Source: Halobacteriovorax sp. GB3 (GTDB lineage: Bacteria; Bdellovibrionota; Bacteriovoracia; Bacteriovoracales; Bacteriovoracaceae). From it: a stretch of 64,000 bases of DNA. The DNA is taken from NCBI RefSeq assembly GCF_028649655.1, contig NZ_JAQSLN010000004.1, positions 248,001 to 312,000 of the forward strand, in the 5' to 3' direction. The translations under genes were made by a program, and so were the position numbers. Shown in pieces: positions 23,930-33,427 of this stretch (the stretch's first letter is position 1; each line of letters begins with the position of its first letter). The notes beneath the pieces were generated by a model. The model did no database searches and was not told the origin of the DNA. It worked only from the letters and a program-made list of their open reading frames with translations.

Positions 23930-24652
23930 TTAAAGCTTGAGGCAATAAGAGCTTCCTTGCTCCAGGTAATCTTCCGTAAATACAAAGAATAAACTACCAT
24001 CTTTTATCATATCTCTTATGGAACTCCAATACTTTGGAGGAACCGCACTGCATCCATCAGACATCCCAGAAGTCATGGCCGATTTAAAATTATGTATTGT
24101 TTTGTGCAGGCTTGAGATCATTGAATTATCTACGTAACTCCCACTACTATTTTTAGCAGCGTGAATAACAATTCCCCTATCGTATGACTTTTCATTCTCT
24201 CCTTTTTGCAGACCAAAGAGTCGAATTCCAAATTTCCACCATTTCTTCCAATTCTTATAAACTGGTCCGGTAACAAAGAATCCACTTGGCGTTAAATCCG
24301 AGCCCATTTTATTTGAAAAATGCTTCGCCAACGATCTCTTATTTTTAAGACGGCCTTTTCCACTTCCATGGGCAGAAGGATAAGCGACGACTTCTTTACT
24401 TTCTAAATCAATAATAAAGAAGCGATATTCATTACCTTTCTTTGTTAAATCGTGAATCGTCACAAACCGCTTTCTCTTTATTGTGATCCCCTCACGAAAA
24501 GAGCTCTCTAGATTGTTTTCCCAAAAGCATTTCAATTGATCTAAGGCAATTTGGTTTCCGCCAACTTTTTCAAAGTTGTCATATATCGTTTGGTCAAAAG
24601 AAAGTGTTTGCAATGAAAATAGTGCAGCAAGTGTAAAGATAAATGTTTTCAT
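23930..24652 (-). CDS. Murein L,D-transpeptidase catalytic domain (YkuD_2-like) protein
   Basis: The protein has 240 residues with a signal peptide (MKTFIFTLAALFSLQTLS). The YkuD_2 signature is present: RFFIIDLES, AHGSGKG, TPSGFF, H164 in VIHAA and the nucleophile C201 in SDGCSAVP. The family is exported and acts on peptidoglycan stem peptides. In bdellovibrios, L,D-transpeptidases remodel the prey or predator wall during invasion (established knowledge from Bdellovibrio studies). Whether this one does so is inference. Confidence 0.88.
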   Translation of the reverse strand: MKTFIFTLAALFSLQTLSFDQTIYDNFEKVGGNQIALDQLKCFWENNLESSFREGITIKRKRFVTIHDLTKKGNEYRFFIIDLESKEVVAYPSAHGSGKGRLKNKRSLAKHFSNKMGSDLTPSGFFVTGPVYKNWKKWWKFGIRLFGLQKGENEKSYDRGIVIHAAKNSSGSYVDNSMISSLHKTIHNFKSAMTSGMSDGCSAVPPKYWSSIRDMIKDGSLFFVFTEDYLEQGSSYCLKL

Positions 24653-24720
24653 GAAGGCTTTCTATGAAAGCTGAACTTATCGGTAAAGACGGTCTGCAGA
24701 GAGATTTGAAGTTTTTACAG

Positions 24721-25926
24721 TCAATGATTTTCCATTACATCGAAAAAATTCGAAAATGACTTTTCAACGGCCTCTATTCGACCAAGTTCACCACCACCAT
24801 TTGCTCTCATAAACAAATAACTAACCATAACCATTCGATGATCATCCTCAGGTGTAAATGGAACATATTGATGATGTGATTTACGCCCTTGAATTTTTAG
24901 AGACATTCCATTTGATGAATTCAACTCATGTGTAATACCAAAAGCATCGAGAATTCTCATCGTCTCAAGGATTCGGTCACATTCCTTGTATTTTAAAACT
25001 TCAATATTTTTAAGTAGGCTCTCACCTTTTGCATAGGAACAAAGAAAAGCTAACGTCGCAACGAGATCAGGACAGTCAGAGCAATCTATCTCTAATCCAT
25101 TCAATTGGCTTTTTGAGATGATCAGACCTTCTTTAGAAAAGGAAATCGTCCCTCCCATCTTTTTAACAATTTCAATGAGAACACTATCAGCTTGAAACTC
25201 ATCAATTTCATGACAATTAGTAATAGTCACTTCACCACAATGAAGGGCCATAGCAATAGGGTAACCAAGGGAGCTAAAATCAACAGGAATGAGAAGATGA
25301 TTTGACGCTTTCACTTTCTCTATAAGATCGAGTGTCATTTTCCAGTAGGACTCTGAAGTCGAAAGACCTCTTGGAATAACATCGAGCCCAAGTTTACTTA
25401 GAGCCAAGGCAAGACCCGTTGCAAATTGAGTTGTCTGAGTACAGTCAACTTCAATGGTAGATTCCTCAACTTGAAAAGGGCCTTTGATCTTTAGCCAATG
25501 ATCCTTCTCAGACTCAACAAAAACCCCGTGCTGAATTAAAGTTTCGTAGAGAGGCTTCATAGGTCTCTTTCTCATATGGCCTTTAGGCTCGATAATATAT
25601 TCTGAGCTACCGAGAGAGAGAAGTGGAATAAGAAAACGATTTGTCGTCCCACCTTCACCAGTCTCCAAAACAACTTGCGTCTCCTTTTCACATTCTGGAA
25701 AAGAATTAACAACGCAAATGCGATTTGGAGATTGTGTGATCTCTAGACCAATCTTTTTAAGGCAATCAATCATTAGTTCGACATCAGAAGATAACGGAAT
25801 ATTTTCTAACGTTACAGCTTCTTTTTTTAGCGCAGCAAGAACAAGCGCCCTATTGGCAAAAGACTTCGAAGAAGGTACTTCAATCTTTGCACGAAAAGGA
25901 GAGGCTTCTATTTTTTTAAAACTCAA
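24721..25926 (-). CDS. aroA: 3-phosphoshikimate 1-carboxyvinyltransferase
   Basis: The protein has 401 residues. The N-terminal VPSSKSFANRALVLAAL stretch and the GEGGTTNRFL stretch match the EPSP synthase family; the usual GNAGTxxR motif reads GEGGTTNRF here. A DDHRMVMV segment near 365 is the third conserved block. It transfers enolpyruvyl from PEP to shikimate-3-phosphate. A TTG start (25926) with a GGAG site overlaps aroB by 11 bases. It is the last gene of aroC-aroB-aroA. Confidence 0.92.
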   Translation of the reverse strand: MSFKKIEASPFRAKIEVPSSKSFANRALVLAALKKEAVTLENIPLSSDVELMIDCLKKIGLEITQSPNRICVVNSFPECEKETQVVLETGEGGTTNRFLIPLLSLGSSEYIIEPKGHMRKRPMKPLYETLIQHGVFVESEKDHWLKIKGPFQVEESTIEVDCTQTTQFATGLALALSKLGLDVIPRGLSTSESYWKMTLDLIEKVKASNHLLIPVDFSSLGYPIAMALHCGEVTITNCHEIDEFQADSVLIEIVKKMGGTISFSKEGLIISKSQLNGLEIDCSDCPDLVATLAFLCSYAKGESLLKNIEVLKYKECDRILETMRILDAFGITHELNSSNGMSLKIQGRKSHHQYVPFTPEDDHRMVMVSYLFMRANGGGELGRIEAVEKSFSNFFDVMENH

Positions 25927-26950
25927 AGGAATTAATCTCCGTTAACTTAGCGACAAATATATTTTCAAGTTCATTTAAATCCATTGTTTCAATAAAGGGC
26001 ACACCTGGCTTCTTTGTACGAATAAGATCAATCTTTCCCGAACCTTTCACTTTCTTATCTTTTTTCACATATTCAAAAAAAGAATTAGCTTCGATAGGCT
26101 TATTACTCCAAGGAGTCGTAAGGTTTTTATAGTCGATCTTTTCAGCGTATTCTTTAAGCAATTTGAGATTCTCTTTTTCATCAAAAATAATAAAGAGAAT
26201 AACCATCCCCCAAAAAACGCTAATGCCATGAGAGAGAGAGTAATGTTTCTCAATAGCATGACCAAAAGTATGTCCAAAATTTAAGAGTTTTCTCTCACCC
26301 TGTTCTTTAAAATCCCTTTCGACAAGATTTTCTTTATACTTCGCACTTGAAGTTACTAAGTTTTGAAAACGAAAATCTTTAGATAGAAGATTTCGAGAAA
26401 TTTCAGCTGAAAGAAATCCATATTTTAAAATTTCTCCCAACCCACTTTCTCTATGTTCTTGTGGAAGCGTTTTTAAGAAATCAATATCAATAAGAATTTC
26501 TTCAGGTAAATGAAATGTTCCAATTAAATTTTTACCAAATATAGAATTAATCGCCGTTTTTCCACCGATAGCTGCATCGATCATCGATAGTAGTGTCGTT
26601 GGTACAACACTCCAGCTAATCCCTCTCAGTAAGAGTGAGGCGACAAGTCCAGAAAAGTCACTCGTGGCACCGCCACCGATTACAAATAGATGAGAATCTC
26701 TTTGAACTCCATTTTCTAAGAAGAATTCAAGTGCTTTTTCTAGATGAATAAATGACTTTAAGTTCTCACCAGAGGGAGCAATCCAAAGACTATTTTTTTT
26801 CCCTGGGAGATGGCGAATATCATTAATAAACTCTCGATAGAGATTCGCTACATTCTCATCAATGATAAAAAGGAGATTATCATTTTTATAAAATTTCAAA
26901 TACTCTTTTAGCTCATTAAGCTCTTTGTATAGGACTTTACTACTCATCAT
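25916..26950 (-). CDS. aroB: 3-dehydroquinate synthase
   Basis: The protein has 344 residues. The GGGATSDFSGLVASLLLRG block, the VPTTLLSMIDAAIGGKTA block and LNFGHTFGHAIE match AroB, which converts DAHP to 3-dehydroquinate with NAD and a divalent metal. H in GHTFGHAIE binds the metal. It overlaps aroC by 11 bases and aroA by 11 bases, so the three are translated from one message. Start codons ATGATG overlap the end of aroC. Confidence 0.93.
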   Translation of the reverse strand: MMSSKVLYKELNELKEYLKFYKNDNLLFIIDENVANLYREFINDIRHLPGKKNSLWIAPSGENLKSFIHLEKALEFFLENGVQRDSHLFVIGGGATSDFSGLVASLLLRGISWSVVPTTLLSMIDAAIGGKTAINSIFGKNLIGTFHLPEEILIDIDFLKTLPQEHRESGLGEILKYGFLSAEISRNLLSKDFRFQNLVTSSAKYKENLVERDFKEQGERKLLNFGHTFGHAIEKHYSLSHGISVFWGMVILFIIFDEKENLKLLKEYAEKIDYKNLTTPWSNKPIEANSFFEYVKKDKKVKGSGKIDLIRTKKPGVPFIETMDLNELENIFVAKLTEINSFEF

Positions 26951-27944
26951 TTTCTACCTGATAAGCATTTTGTCTAAGGTAATGATCAGCGAGAACAACC
27001 CTTACCATTGCTTCTACAACAGGAATTGCACGCGGTAAAATACAAGGATCATGTCGACCTTCTTTGGCCTTTTCACCAATTGTTGAAGTTGGTTTAAAAG
27101 TGACTTCTAAAGAAATTCGATCCCCATTAGAAATTCCACCTTCTATGCCACCAAAATTTGATGATTCACTAGAAACTTCACTACCCAACATATCCGCCAT
27201 TTTCTCACCTAGCCCAAAAGAAAATGAAACACAAGCGCCAATAGAGAGAAGTGCTTTTGCAAAATCTGCTTTTAATTTATCAAAGGCAGGTTCTCCTAAG
27301 CCAACAGGACAATCATCTATTGCAATAGAGATTCGTCCGCCAACACTATCGCCTTTAGACTTAAGATCTAAGAGGTAGCTCTTTATTTCTTCACTTTTAG
27401 AAGGGTCTGCAAATGAATAATCTCCAAAGTCTTTTTCCAAATCCGATGGAATTGATTCAACAGAGAAAGGTCCAAGTTTTGTAATTAAAGCTCGAACAGA
27501 GATACCTTTAATAATTAAAGATGCAAAATACCCCGCGATGACTCGCGAAAGAGTTTCTCTTCCACTACTTCTTCCACCGCCCCTATGATCGCGATGACCA
27601 TATTTGAGCTCATAAGTGCGATCAGCATGACCTGGTCGATGCTCATTTTTTAATTTATCGTAATCTTGGCTTCTCTGATTTGTATTTTCAACAAGAACAC
27701 ATATTGGTGCTCCCGTTGTCTTCCCTTCAAAAATACCTGAGATAATATTAGCCTTGTCCGCTTCTTTTCGAGAAGTCGTTCCAGCAACCTTACCAGGAGC
27801 TCTTCTATCGAGATCCGCCTGGAGATCATCTTCATTAATAACAACACCCGATGGCATACCATCAATCACAACACCTAAGGCCTTGCCGTGTGATTCGCCA
27901 AATGTAGTAAATGAAAAGAGTTTCCCAAACGAATTTCCGCGCAC
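26940..27944 (-). CDS. aroC: Chorismate synthase
   Basis: The protein has 334 residues. The start (SFGKLFSFTTFGESHG) and the RPGHADRTYELKYG and GGGRSSGRETLSRV blocks are the signature of chorismate synthase, which makes chorismate from EPSP using reduced FMN. It begins at a GTG with GAGG five to six bases before it. It is the promoter-proximal gene of aroCBA, divergent from the coiled-coil zinc-ribbon gene at 28028 across an 83-base gap. Confidence 0.95.
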   Translation of the reverse strand: MRGNSFGKLFSFTTFGESHGKALGVVIDGMPSGVVINEDDLQADLDRRAPGKVAGTTSRKEADKANIISGIFEGKTTGAPICVLVENTNQRSQDYDKLKNEHRPGHADRTYELKYGHRDHRGGGRSSGRETLSRVIAGYFASLIIKGISVRALITKLGPFSVESIPSDLEKDFGDYSFADPSKSEEIKSYLLDLKSKGDSVGGRISIAIDDCPVGLGEPAFDKLKADFAKALLSIGACVSFSFGLGEKMADMLGSEVSSESSNFGGIEGGISNGDRISLEVTFKPTSTIGEKAKEGRHDPCILPRAIPVVEAMVRVVLADHYLRQNAYQVENDE

Positions 27945-27965
27945 CTTAACCTCGAATAAAATTAG

Positions 27966-27994
27966 TTATCATATCAATCTTATATTACTATAAT
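27966..27994 (+). promoter_or_regulatory. Candidate sigma70 promoter for the zinc-ribbon gene
   Basis: TTATCA at 27966-27971, a 17-base spacer and TATAAT at 27989-27994 lie 33 bases before the ATG at 28028. The -10 is perfect and the -35 matches four of six positions. Confidence 0.45.
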
Positions 27995-28027
27995 TGACAT
28001 TGCACAAATAGCAAAACGGGAACAACC

Positions 28028-28747
28028 ATGCTCTTAGAAGATTTTAAAAATATCCTTGAAGTTCAAAGTCTAGACAAACAAATACAAAAACATCTGTGTA
28101 TCATTGAAGATGAACAAAAGCGCCTTCAAGTTGTTACAGCAAATAAGGACAGACGAGCAAAAGAAAAGGAAGCCTTAGAAGAAAGTCTTTCAAAGCTAAG
28201 TCATGAAAATTCTCAACTTGAAAAAGATCTTTTCACACTCGAAAAAGAACTCAATAAGGCCAAGGAACATCTCGGCATGGCCACCTCTACTCAACAAGTT
28301 TCAGCTCTAGAAAAGGAGATTTCAAACCTCTCGCCTCGAGTTGAAGAAATAGAATCTAAAATTCTTGAAAATCTAGAAAGAGAAGAGAAAGCACAAGAAG
28401 AGTTAAATAAAGCTAAAACCTATTTCAGTGCCATTGACGAAACAATCGCTGAAATACAAAATGAAATCGACCAAGTCGCCAATCAAGAACAGAAAGAAAT
28501 CTCTAAATACAATGAGCGAATCACATTACTGTTAGAAAATCTCTCTCAAGATACAAGAGAAATCTATTTTAAGGCCAGAGAGAAACATCGCTTTAATCAC
28601 CCCGCAACACCGATAATGGGAAGCGGATGTGGTGTCTGCAAATATCAAATTCCTGCAATCACTCGTTCACAAGTAGAGCGATCAGAGGTGCTCGAATTTT
28701 GCCCAGGTTGCTCGAGACTTCTTGTGCCACTGAACGCAAAGCTCTGA
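28028..28747 (+). CDS. Coiled-coil protein with C4 zinc ribbon (CT398-like)
   Basis: The protein has 239 residues. Residues 1-180 form a long charged coiled coil. Residues 198-235 carry two CxxC pairs (CGVC and CPGC) that should bind one zinc. This layout is the zf-RING_7/CT398 family, widespread and of poorly known function. Some members are thought to bind nucleic acid or envelope-secretion components. A promoter-like TATAAT precedes it. It is divergent from aroC and cytoplasmic. Confidence 0.85.
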   Translation: MLLEDFKNILEVQSLDKQIQKHLCIIEDEQKRLQVVTANKDRRAKEKEALEESLSKLSHENSQLEKDLFTLEKELNKAKEHLGMATSTQQVSALEKEISNLSPRVEEIESKILENLEREEKAQEELNKAKTYFSAIDETIAEIQNEIDQVANQEQKEISKYNERITLLLENLSQDTREIYFKAREKHRFNHPATPIMGSGCGVCKYQIPAITRSQVERSEVLEFCPGCSRLLVPLNAKL

Positions 28748-28884
28748 TATGGCAGAAGAGATAGGCACCTTATTAATTTTCATCATTAATAACCATTTGT
28801 AATCACGTAAATACTTAACTTTAATTTAACTTCGCTATAAAATTATACGATAAAGAATAAAGGCAATTTCTTTACGAGGTTTAA

Positions 28885-29295
28885 ATGACAGAAAAGAAGC
28901 AACCATTTTTTGGTCACACCCCAGAGTCACAGAAGAGGGCCCTAGAAGGTCTGAAAAAGTTCCTGCCACCTATGGACGCTAATGACATGGAAGAGAATGT
29001 TCTCTACCTAGAGAAGCTCGTTTATCTTACTCTTGATATGAAAAAAGATATCATTACGAGAGTTGATAAAAAGGTTATCGCTCAATCATTTAGATTGTCG
29101 ACGACTGCTCTTATTCGTTCATTCCTTGCAGAGCTCAGTACATCGATTAAGCAAGATATTCTCTTTGCTCTACAAGAACAATCTCCAATTGGTGAATTCG
29201 AATACAACATTAAGTCATTCGTAAAATATATTCGCCAACAAGAAGCGAAAGGAAGAATCATTTTAGATAAAGATTCATGTGAAGAATACGTTTAA
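28885..29295 (+). CDS. Unknown cytoplasmic protein, 136 residues
   Basis: The protein is helical by eye, with no cysteine except one near the C-terminus, no signal peptide and no recognised family. It begins ATG after ACGAGG. The segment STTALIRSFLAELSTSIKQD recalls hydrophobic helix pairs of FliG-like domains, but this is weak. The stop overlaps the end of the convergent TolC-like gene by 4 bases. Confidence 0.65.
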   Translation: MTEKKQPFFGHTPESQKRALEGLKKFLPPMDANDMEENVLYLEKLVYLTLDMKKDIITRVDKKVIAQSFRLSTTALIRSFLAELSTSIKQDILFALQEQSPIGEFEYNIKSFVKYIRQQEAKGRIILDKDSCEEYV

Positions 29296-30710
29296 TGATT
29301 AAACTTCTCGATTAGAGAACTATACAAATACTCCAAGGAGTATAAATAACTTTCTCTTTGAACCTGATAATTCAGAAAGCTCTCTTGCGTTTCTAAAAAA
29401 CGATTTTCTGCATTTAAAACCTGATCTAAGCTGCCCTTACCTCTATTGTATAATTTATTATATTCAAGAAATGTTTTTCTAGCGAGATCGACTCGAACTT
29501 CTGAAGATTGGATATTCTTTGTCGCTAATTCAATCTGTCTATTTATCAATTTCAAATCACTAGCAACTTCAACTTTCTTTTTTTCTAAATTATTTGTAGC
29601 AATTAAAAGATCCGCTTTTGCCTTCTCTTTCTGGAACCTCTCGATGTCAAACGAAAGAGGCATAGTAACCTCTAGACCAACTTTATATTCCTTATTGTCA
29701 GATCCGATTGTTCCATCTTTAAAAGCATCTTTAGAGCTCTCATCGAAATTATTCGTTCTATAGGCCGTTTTCAGAGAAATCTTAGGTAAGATCATATTCT
29801 CTTTCTGTTTTAAAATATTTTTAAAGGTCTCAACACTCATTTTTGAAGAAAGAAGAACTCGATTCTCCTTAACACTCCCCTTTGGAGAAGGTCTTAAAAG
29901 TGATGACTTTTGCGGTAACTCATCACTAATTTTTGTGATTTCATTAGAGTTAATTTCTCTTTGTAATTTCTTTGATAGCTCGCTCAGTGATTGTTCAAAC
30001 TCATTTGTCGTTCTTAAAAGCTCTTCTCTAGCAAAGGCCTCTTGCGTTTTTGCACTATAGAGGTCGGCCCTCTCTTTAAGTCCATCCCTTACTTTTTTAG
30101 AAATATACTCTGTTCGCTTTGTTGCTCTATCTAATGAAGCATTCTTTAGTTCCATTACATCTTTAAGATATGAAGTTCTTAGATAAGAAGTAAGGAAAGA
30201 TAGTAGTTCCTGTTCAACAGCTGAAAACTCCCCCGCTTCAGTGGCCTTGAAACGCTGTAAGTTTGCTTCAATATTTAAATAAGAATTTCGACCTAAAAAA
30301 TTTTGCCCTAGGTCCTGCTCATAAGAGATATTTTGATCATAACTATTGGAGCTTCCACTCGATCCATAATCACCATCAACAATTCCAGAAGAAAGCGTAA
30401 ATCGACCACCCCATTTTGTTTCTTTTAAGAGTGAGAGTGTATGAGTGAGAGTCTTATTATCAAGTGAGTAATAACTTGAAGGAGAAGTTCTTAATGTACT
30501 ATTTGCATACTCAGAGGAAAGACTAAGGGCCCACTCTCTTTTTTCATCTTCAATTTTATAATCATAAAGAGACTTATCGATTCTTAGTTTTGCATTTTGA
30601 ACTTCTATATTTGAAAGTAGAAACTCTTTTGAGAGTTTTCTAACATTTGCTTGAGAATTAAAACCTAAAACAAGTGTACCTAAAAAAAACATTCCAACTT
30701 TATAATTCAA
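29292..30710 (-). CDS. TolC-family outer membrane channel protein
   Basis: The protein has 472 residues, with a signal peptide (KVGMFFLGTLVLGFNSQANV) and two long repeated helical halves. Examples are the LDQVLNAENRFLETQ repeat near the C-terminus and RADLYSAKTQEAFAREELLR in the middle, as in TolC channels. The TTG start has AAGGAG seven bases before it. No inner-membrane pump or adaptor gene adjoins it. Such stand-alone TolC homologues work with pumps encoded elsewhere. Confidence 0.85.
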   Translation of the reverse strand: MNYKVGMFFLGTLVLGFNSQANVRKLSKEFLLSNIEVQNAKLRIDKSLYDYKIEDEKREWALSLSSEYANSTLRTSPSSYYSLDNKTLTHTLSLLKETKWGGRFTLSSGIVDGDYGSSGSSNSYDQNISYEQDLGQNFLGRNSYLNIEANLQRFKATEAGEFSAVEQELLSFLTSYLRTSYLKDVMELKNASLDRATKRTEYISKKVRDGLKERADLYSAKTQEAFAREELLRTTNEFEQSLSELSKKLQREINSNEITKISDELPQKSSLLRPSPKGSVKENRVLLSSKMSVETFKNILKQKENMILPKISLKTAYRTNNFDESSKDAFKDGTIGSDNKEYKVGLEVTMPLSFDIERFQKEKAKADLLIATNNLEKKKVEVASDLKLINRQIELATKNIQSSEVRVDLARKTFLEYNKLYNRGKGSLDQVLNAENRFLETQESFLNYQVQRESYLYSLEYLYSSLIEKFNH

Positions 30711-30783
30711 AACATCACTCCTTCAGATGCTAAACTGAATATCATTAGGCTGACTCTTAAACTACTGTAAAAGTAAAGTTTAT

Positions 30784-32094
30784 CTATTTTCTTTTTGTAT
30801 GATTTAAAAAAAGTGAGCTCATTGTTTTAAAGCAATCTGTTTTCCAATTTTTAGTCACATATCGTCTTAATAGCTCTTTTTTCTCGAATTCTTCAAGATA
30901 GGGCTGCTTAATGAGTAAGGCCCATTGTTTTTCAGTTGGCTGAAAATCAAAGAGACTTTCAATATTGTTAAAAATGAATTCTGACTTTTCTGGAGCATGA
31001 ACTCCTGAATTTGTTATGGCATAAAGAGCTTCATCGAAGTTTTTGGACAATTCAAAGCTGACTTTTAAGACCGTGTTCTTATCACTTTGTTTCAGTTTAA
31101 ACGATTTCGACAATTCTATATATCTCTTCATTGGAGCATTGAACTTATCGAATAAATGAGAACTTTGAAAGAACTCGTCTTTAACCTGAGTATTCCAATA
31201 TCTCTGTGTCGAAGGAATGAAATCAAAGAGTTGAAATAACTCTTTACTCGATTTTACTTTCGATCTTAAAAAGCTTCTTCTAATAGTTTCTCTTTTATCA
31301 ATTTCTTGCATTTTTAATCGAGCTTCACGAACGATTCTCGACAATTCTTCAATAATAATTTTTCCTCTTCTGATCTCAGGAGAGCTAAGTTCCTCATGAT
31401 AGAGACGATCGCCCGTTCCATCTTGGAAGTCGATCATAAAGTCTCTTTGATCAAAAATAGACTTCGAATCAATATCTTCAGCATAATTGATAACATTAAG
31501 CCAGTCGGCCAAAAACCACTCGTCATTTTTAATACTGTAAATAAGCTGATCCGCTCTAAAATCTGAAACCATTTCTAGTTTTGCTGTTGAACGAGCGAAT
31601 TCGATAAGAGAATGAAGGGCCTTTTCAAGCATCTTATTGTCATGTTCCTCATAATTAAAGAAGTACTCTTCTCCCTCGAGCTTCTGCTCAATGAGTTCCA
31701 TTAAAATAAAGCGTTCTTTTCGATAGTCATAGATCTCAGGGATTCTTATCCCCGTATTTTTGAGCTTTTGATAACCTACGTAAGTATATTCAATATACTT
31801 ATCGACATAGTATCCATCGTGATCAAACTTAGGTATTCGTAGGGCATAATGTTTTTTCTCGCCTGGAATTTTAACTTCAAGAACCAATGTTGTTCCACCC
31901 GAACCTAAGAATTTAACAAATTCGAATTTCTTATCTTTAGAGAATATAAGAGTATCTCCCTTCTCAAATGGAAGGTCCTCCACATAGTCCTGATACTCAA
32001 GAACAGGAGTCCCTTCTTTAAAAAGAAGATAATCCTGGCCTGCAAAGGATACAGAACTAAAAATCAGTACAAATAAAATATACTTAAAATACAT
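30784..32094 (-). CDS. Secreted kinase-like protein with degenerate catalytic motifs
   Basis: The protein has 436 residues with a signal peptide (MYFKYILFVLIFSSVSFA). A glycine loop (FLGSGGTTLVLEV, about 62-74), an ALRIP segment where the VAIK lysine is expected (Arg in its place), a hinge-like RFILMELIE, then DFRADQL and ADWLN follow kinase order. The HRD-like site reads D-x4-Q and the DFG site is ADW. This looks like an exported pseudokinase or a divergent kinase. A strong GGAGGAG site precedes the ATG. Its role is not known. Confidence 0.75.
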   Translation of the reverse strand: MYFKYILFVLIFSSVSFAGQDYLLFKEGTPVLEYQDYVEDLPFEKGDTLIFSKDKKFEFVKFLGSGGTTLVLEVKIPGEKKHYALRIPKFDHDGYYVDKYIEYTYVGYQKLKNTGIRIPEIYDYRKERFILMELIEQKLEGEEYFFNYEEHDNKMLEKALHSLIEFARSTAKLEMVSDFRADQLIYSIKNDEWFLADWLNVINYAEDIDSKSIFDQRDFMIDFQDGTGDRLYHEELSSPEIRRGKIIIEELSRIVREARLKMQEIDKRETIRRSFLRSKVKSSKELFQLFDFIPSTQRYWNTQVKDEFFQSSHLFDKFNAPMKRYIELSKSFKLKQSDKNTVLKVSFELSKNFDEALYAITNSGVHAPEKSEFIFNNIESLFDFQPTEKQWALLIKQPYLEEFEKKELLRRYVTKNWKTDCFKTMSSLFLNHTKRK

Positions 32095-32187
32095 AATTCT
32101 CCTCCCTTATTCCTACCGAACTCCAAATATTGGGCAAGGAAAAAAGCCTAAACTCTATAAAACTTTAACGAAAACAAATGACTTCAC

Positions 32188-32216
32188 TTGATTCTTATGG
32201 CCAGTTCAAGTAGAAA
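32188..32216 (+). promoter_or_regulatory. Candidate sigma70 promoter of rnpB
   Basis: TTGATT at 32188-32193, a 17-base spacer and TAGAAA at 32211-32216 place a transcription start at about 32222, where the 5' strand of the terminal RNase P helix begins. Confidence 0.5.
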
Positions 32217-32220
32217 GGTT

Positions 32221-32588
32221 GAACCGAGTTAGAGAGACCATCGCCGGTGAACGTATGTTCACGGGAGGAAAGTCCGGGCATTGTATGGCAGCATAGCGGG
32301 TAACGCCCGTCCACCGCGAGGTGAGGACAAGTGCAACAGAAAGAAAGTACAGGGGTCTGAGGTCGTTTGGGTAGCGTAAGTGGGCCAAACATCGACGGTT
32401 CGTCCACCTGCTGTAGTGAAACCAGGTAAACTCTATGTGATGCAAGCCCAAATAGGCCTGTGCAATCTTCGGATTAGACGGCAGCCAGTCTGAGCAGGCG
32501 GGTAGGGTGCTCGAGCCAGAGGGTAATCTCTGGCCTAGATGAATGATGGTCCTCGACAGGACCCGGCTTACACTCTAGCTCGGTTTTT
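32221..32588 (+). ncRNA. rnpB: RNase P RNA
   Basis: The plus strand holds the conserved elements of bacterial RNase P RNA: GAGGAAAGTCCGGGC near 32268-32282, ACAGAAA near 32336, AGAGGGTAATCT near 32518 and GATGAATGATGGTC near 32538. The 5' AACCGAG pairs with the 3' CTCGGTT, closing the molecule. A terminal T-run follows. The RNA is the catalytic subunit that matures tRNA 5' ends. The exact ends are judged from the closing helix and the T-run. Confidence 0.95.
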
Positions 32589-33346
32589 TATTCCATCAAC
32601 TGATCAACAGTTCTTGCGACACTCTCACATTGTTTTTCATTAAACTCCACGCCAATTGATGGCGCCTGTCTTGGGTTTAGGAAATCATCAAATATATCTC
32701 CTCCCCTTGAACCACGACTTCCAAATTGAGAAGGTCTAGGCTTAATGTAGCGATAAACAGAGAGAATATTTTCTTCACCACATCTTTGATCTCCACACTG
32801 ATGAGGTGGATTATCTTGAATAAAGAGATGAGCGAGCTCATGAGCAATTAAGCGCGAAAGGTTTCCACACCCTGCCCTATCTTGTGAAATAAGAAGATGA
32901 TTTTGAAGAACTTCTTTCAACAAAGGCGATTGCATTTGTTCAAATTGAATAATTGGAAAAGCAAATCCACAATGACCAGTGACATCGGCAACAGAGTGAA
33001 TTGTAATGCCTTTATTCTTTTTAAAAATCTTATTTTCTTTTAAGTGATGATAAAGAGATTCCTGAAAAAAGATAAACGAGTCTCTTCCTTCTTTTGTTTC
33101 GATTTCTGTTTGTGATTGAAGAAGTTTAAATGGCGATACATCGACATTGAGACTTTCTTTTAGCTTAATTTCATATTGATAATTTGAGCGACATGACTGA
33201 TTTAACTTATCAAAGAAGAAATCAATTCCCTGCTCCAGTTTTTGAAATTCGCTATCTTGATTTATCGTTGAATAAATCGTTACAGGGATCGCTGCATAGA
33301 CATGAGAACTAAATAGTAAAAAGACGAGAACATTAAATAATTTCAT
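32588..33346 (-). CDS. Secreted zincin-like protein (HExxH)
   Basis: The protein has 252 residues with signal peptide MKLFNVLVFLLFSSHVYA. The motif HELAH near residue 168, followed by a Cys-rich segment (CGDQRCGEE), fits a zinc metalloprotease active site. A further ligand cannot be assigned by eye. Five or more cysteines suggest disulfides, as expected for an exported enzyme. Two of the three bases after the rnpB T-run are its end. A prey-directed or wall-directed protease is possible but inferred. Confidence 0.7.
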   Translation of the reverse strand: MKLFNVLVFLLFSSHVYAAIPVTIYSTINQDSEFQKLEQGIDFFFDKLNQSCRSNYQYEIKLKESLNVDVSPFKLLQSQTEIETKEGRDSFIFFQESLYHHLKENKIFKKNKGITIHSVADVTGHCGFAFPIIQFEQMQSPLLKEVLQNHLLISQDRAGCGNLSRLIAHELAHLFIQDNPPHQCGDQRCGEENILSVYRYIKPRPSQFGSRGSRGGDIFDDFLNPRQAPSIGVEFNEKQCESVARTVDQLME

Positions 33347-33427
33347 AGAGTTGTTATAGTGAAACTCTCAAATTAAAGAAGATCCATTGAACTTTTTACA
33401 AATCAGTTTTTAAGTTAATTCAGCAAC

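Noticed and set aside
27064-27378. A 104-residue plus-strand frame inside aroC
   Set aside because: Shadow of aroC, which has clear family signatures along its whole length.
32195-32451. Two reading frames antisense to the RNase P RNA
   Set aside because: They overlap a highly conserved structural RNA on the other strand, and have no ribosome site or recognisable protein features.
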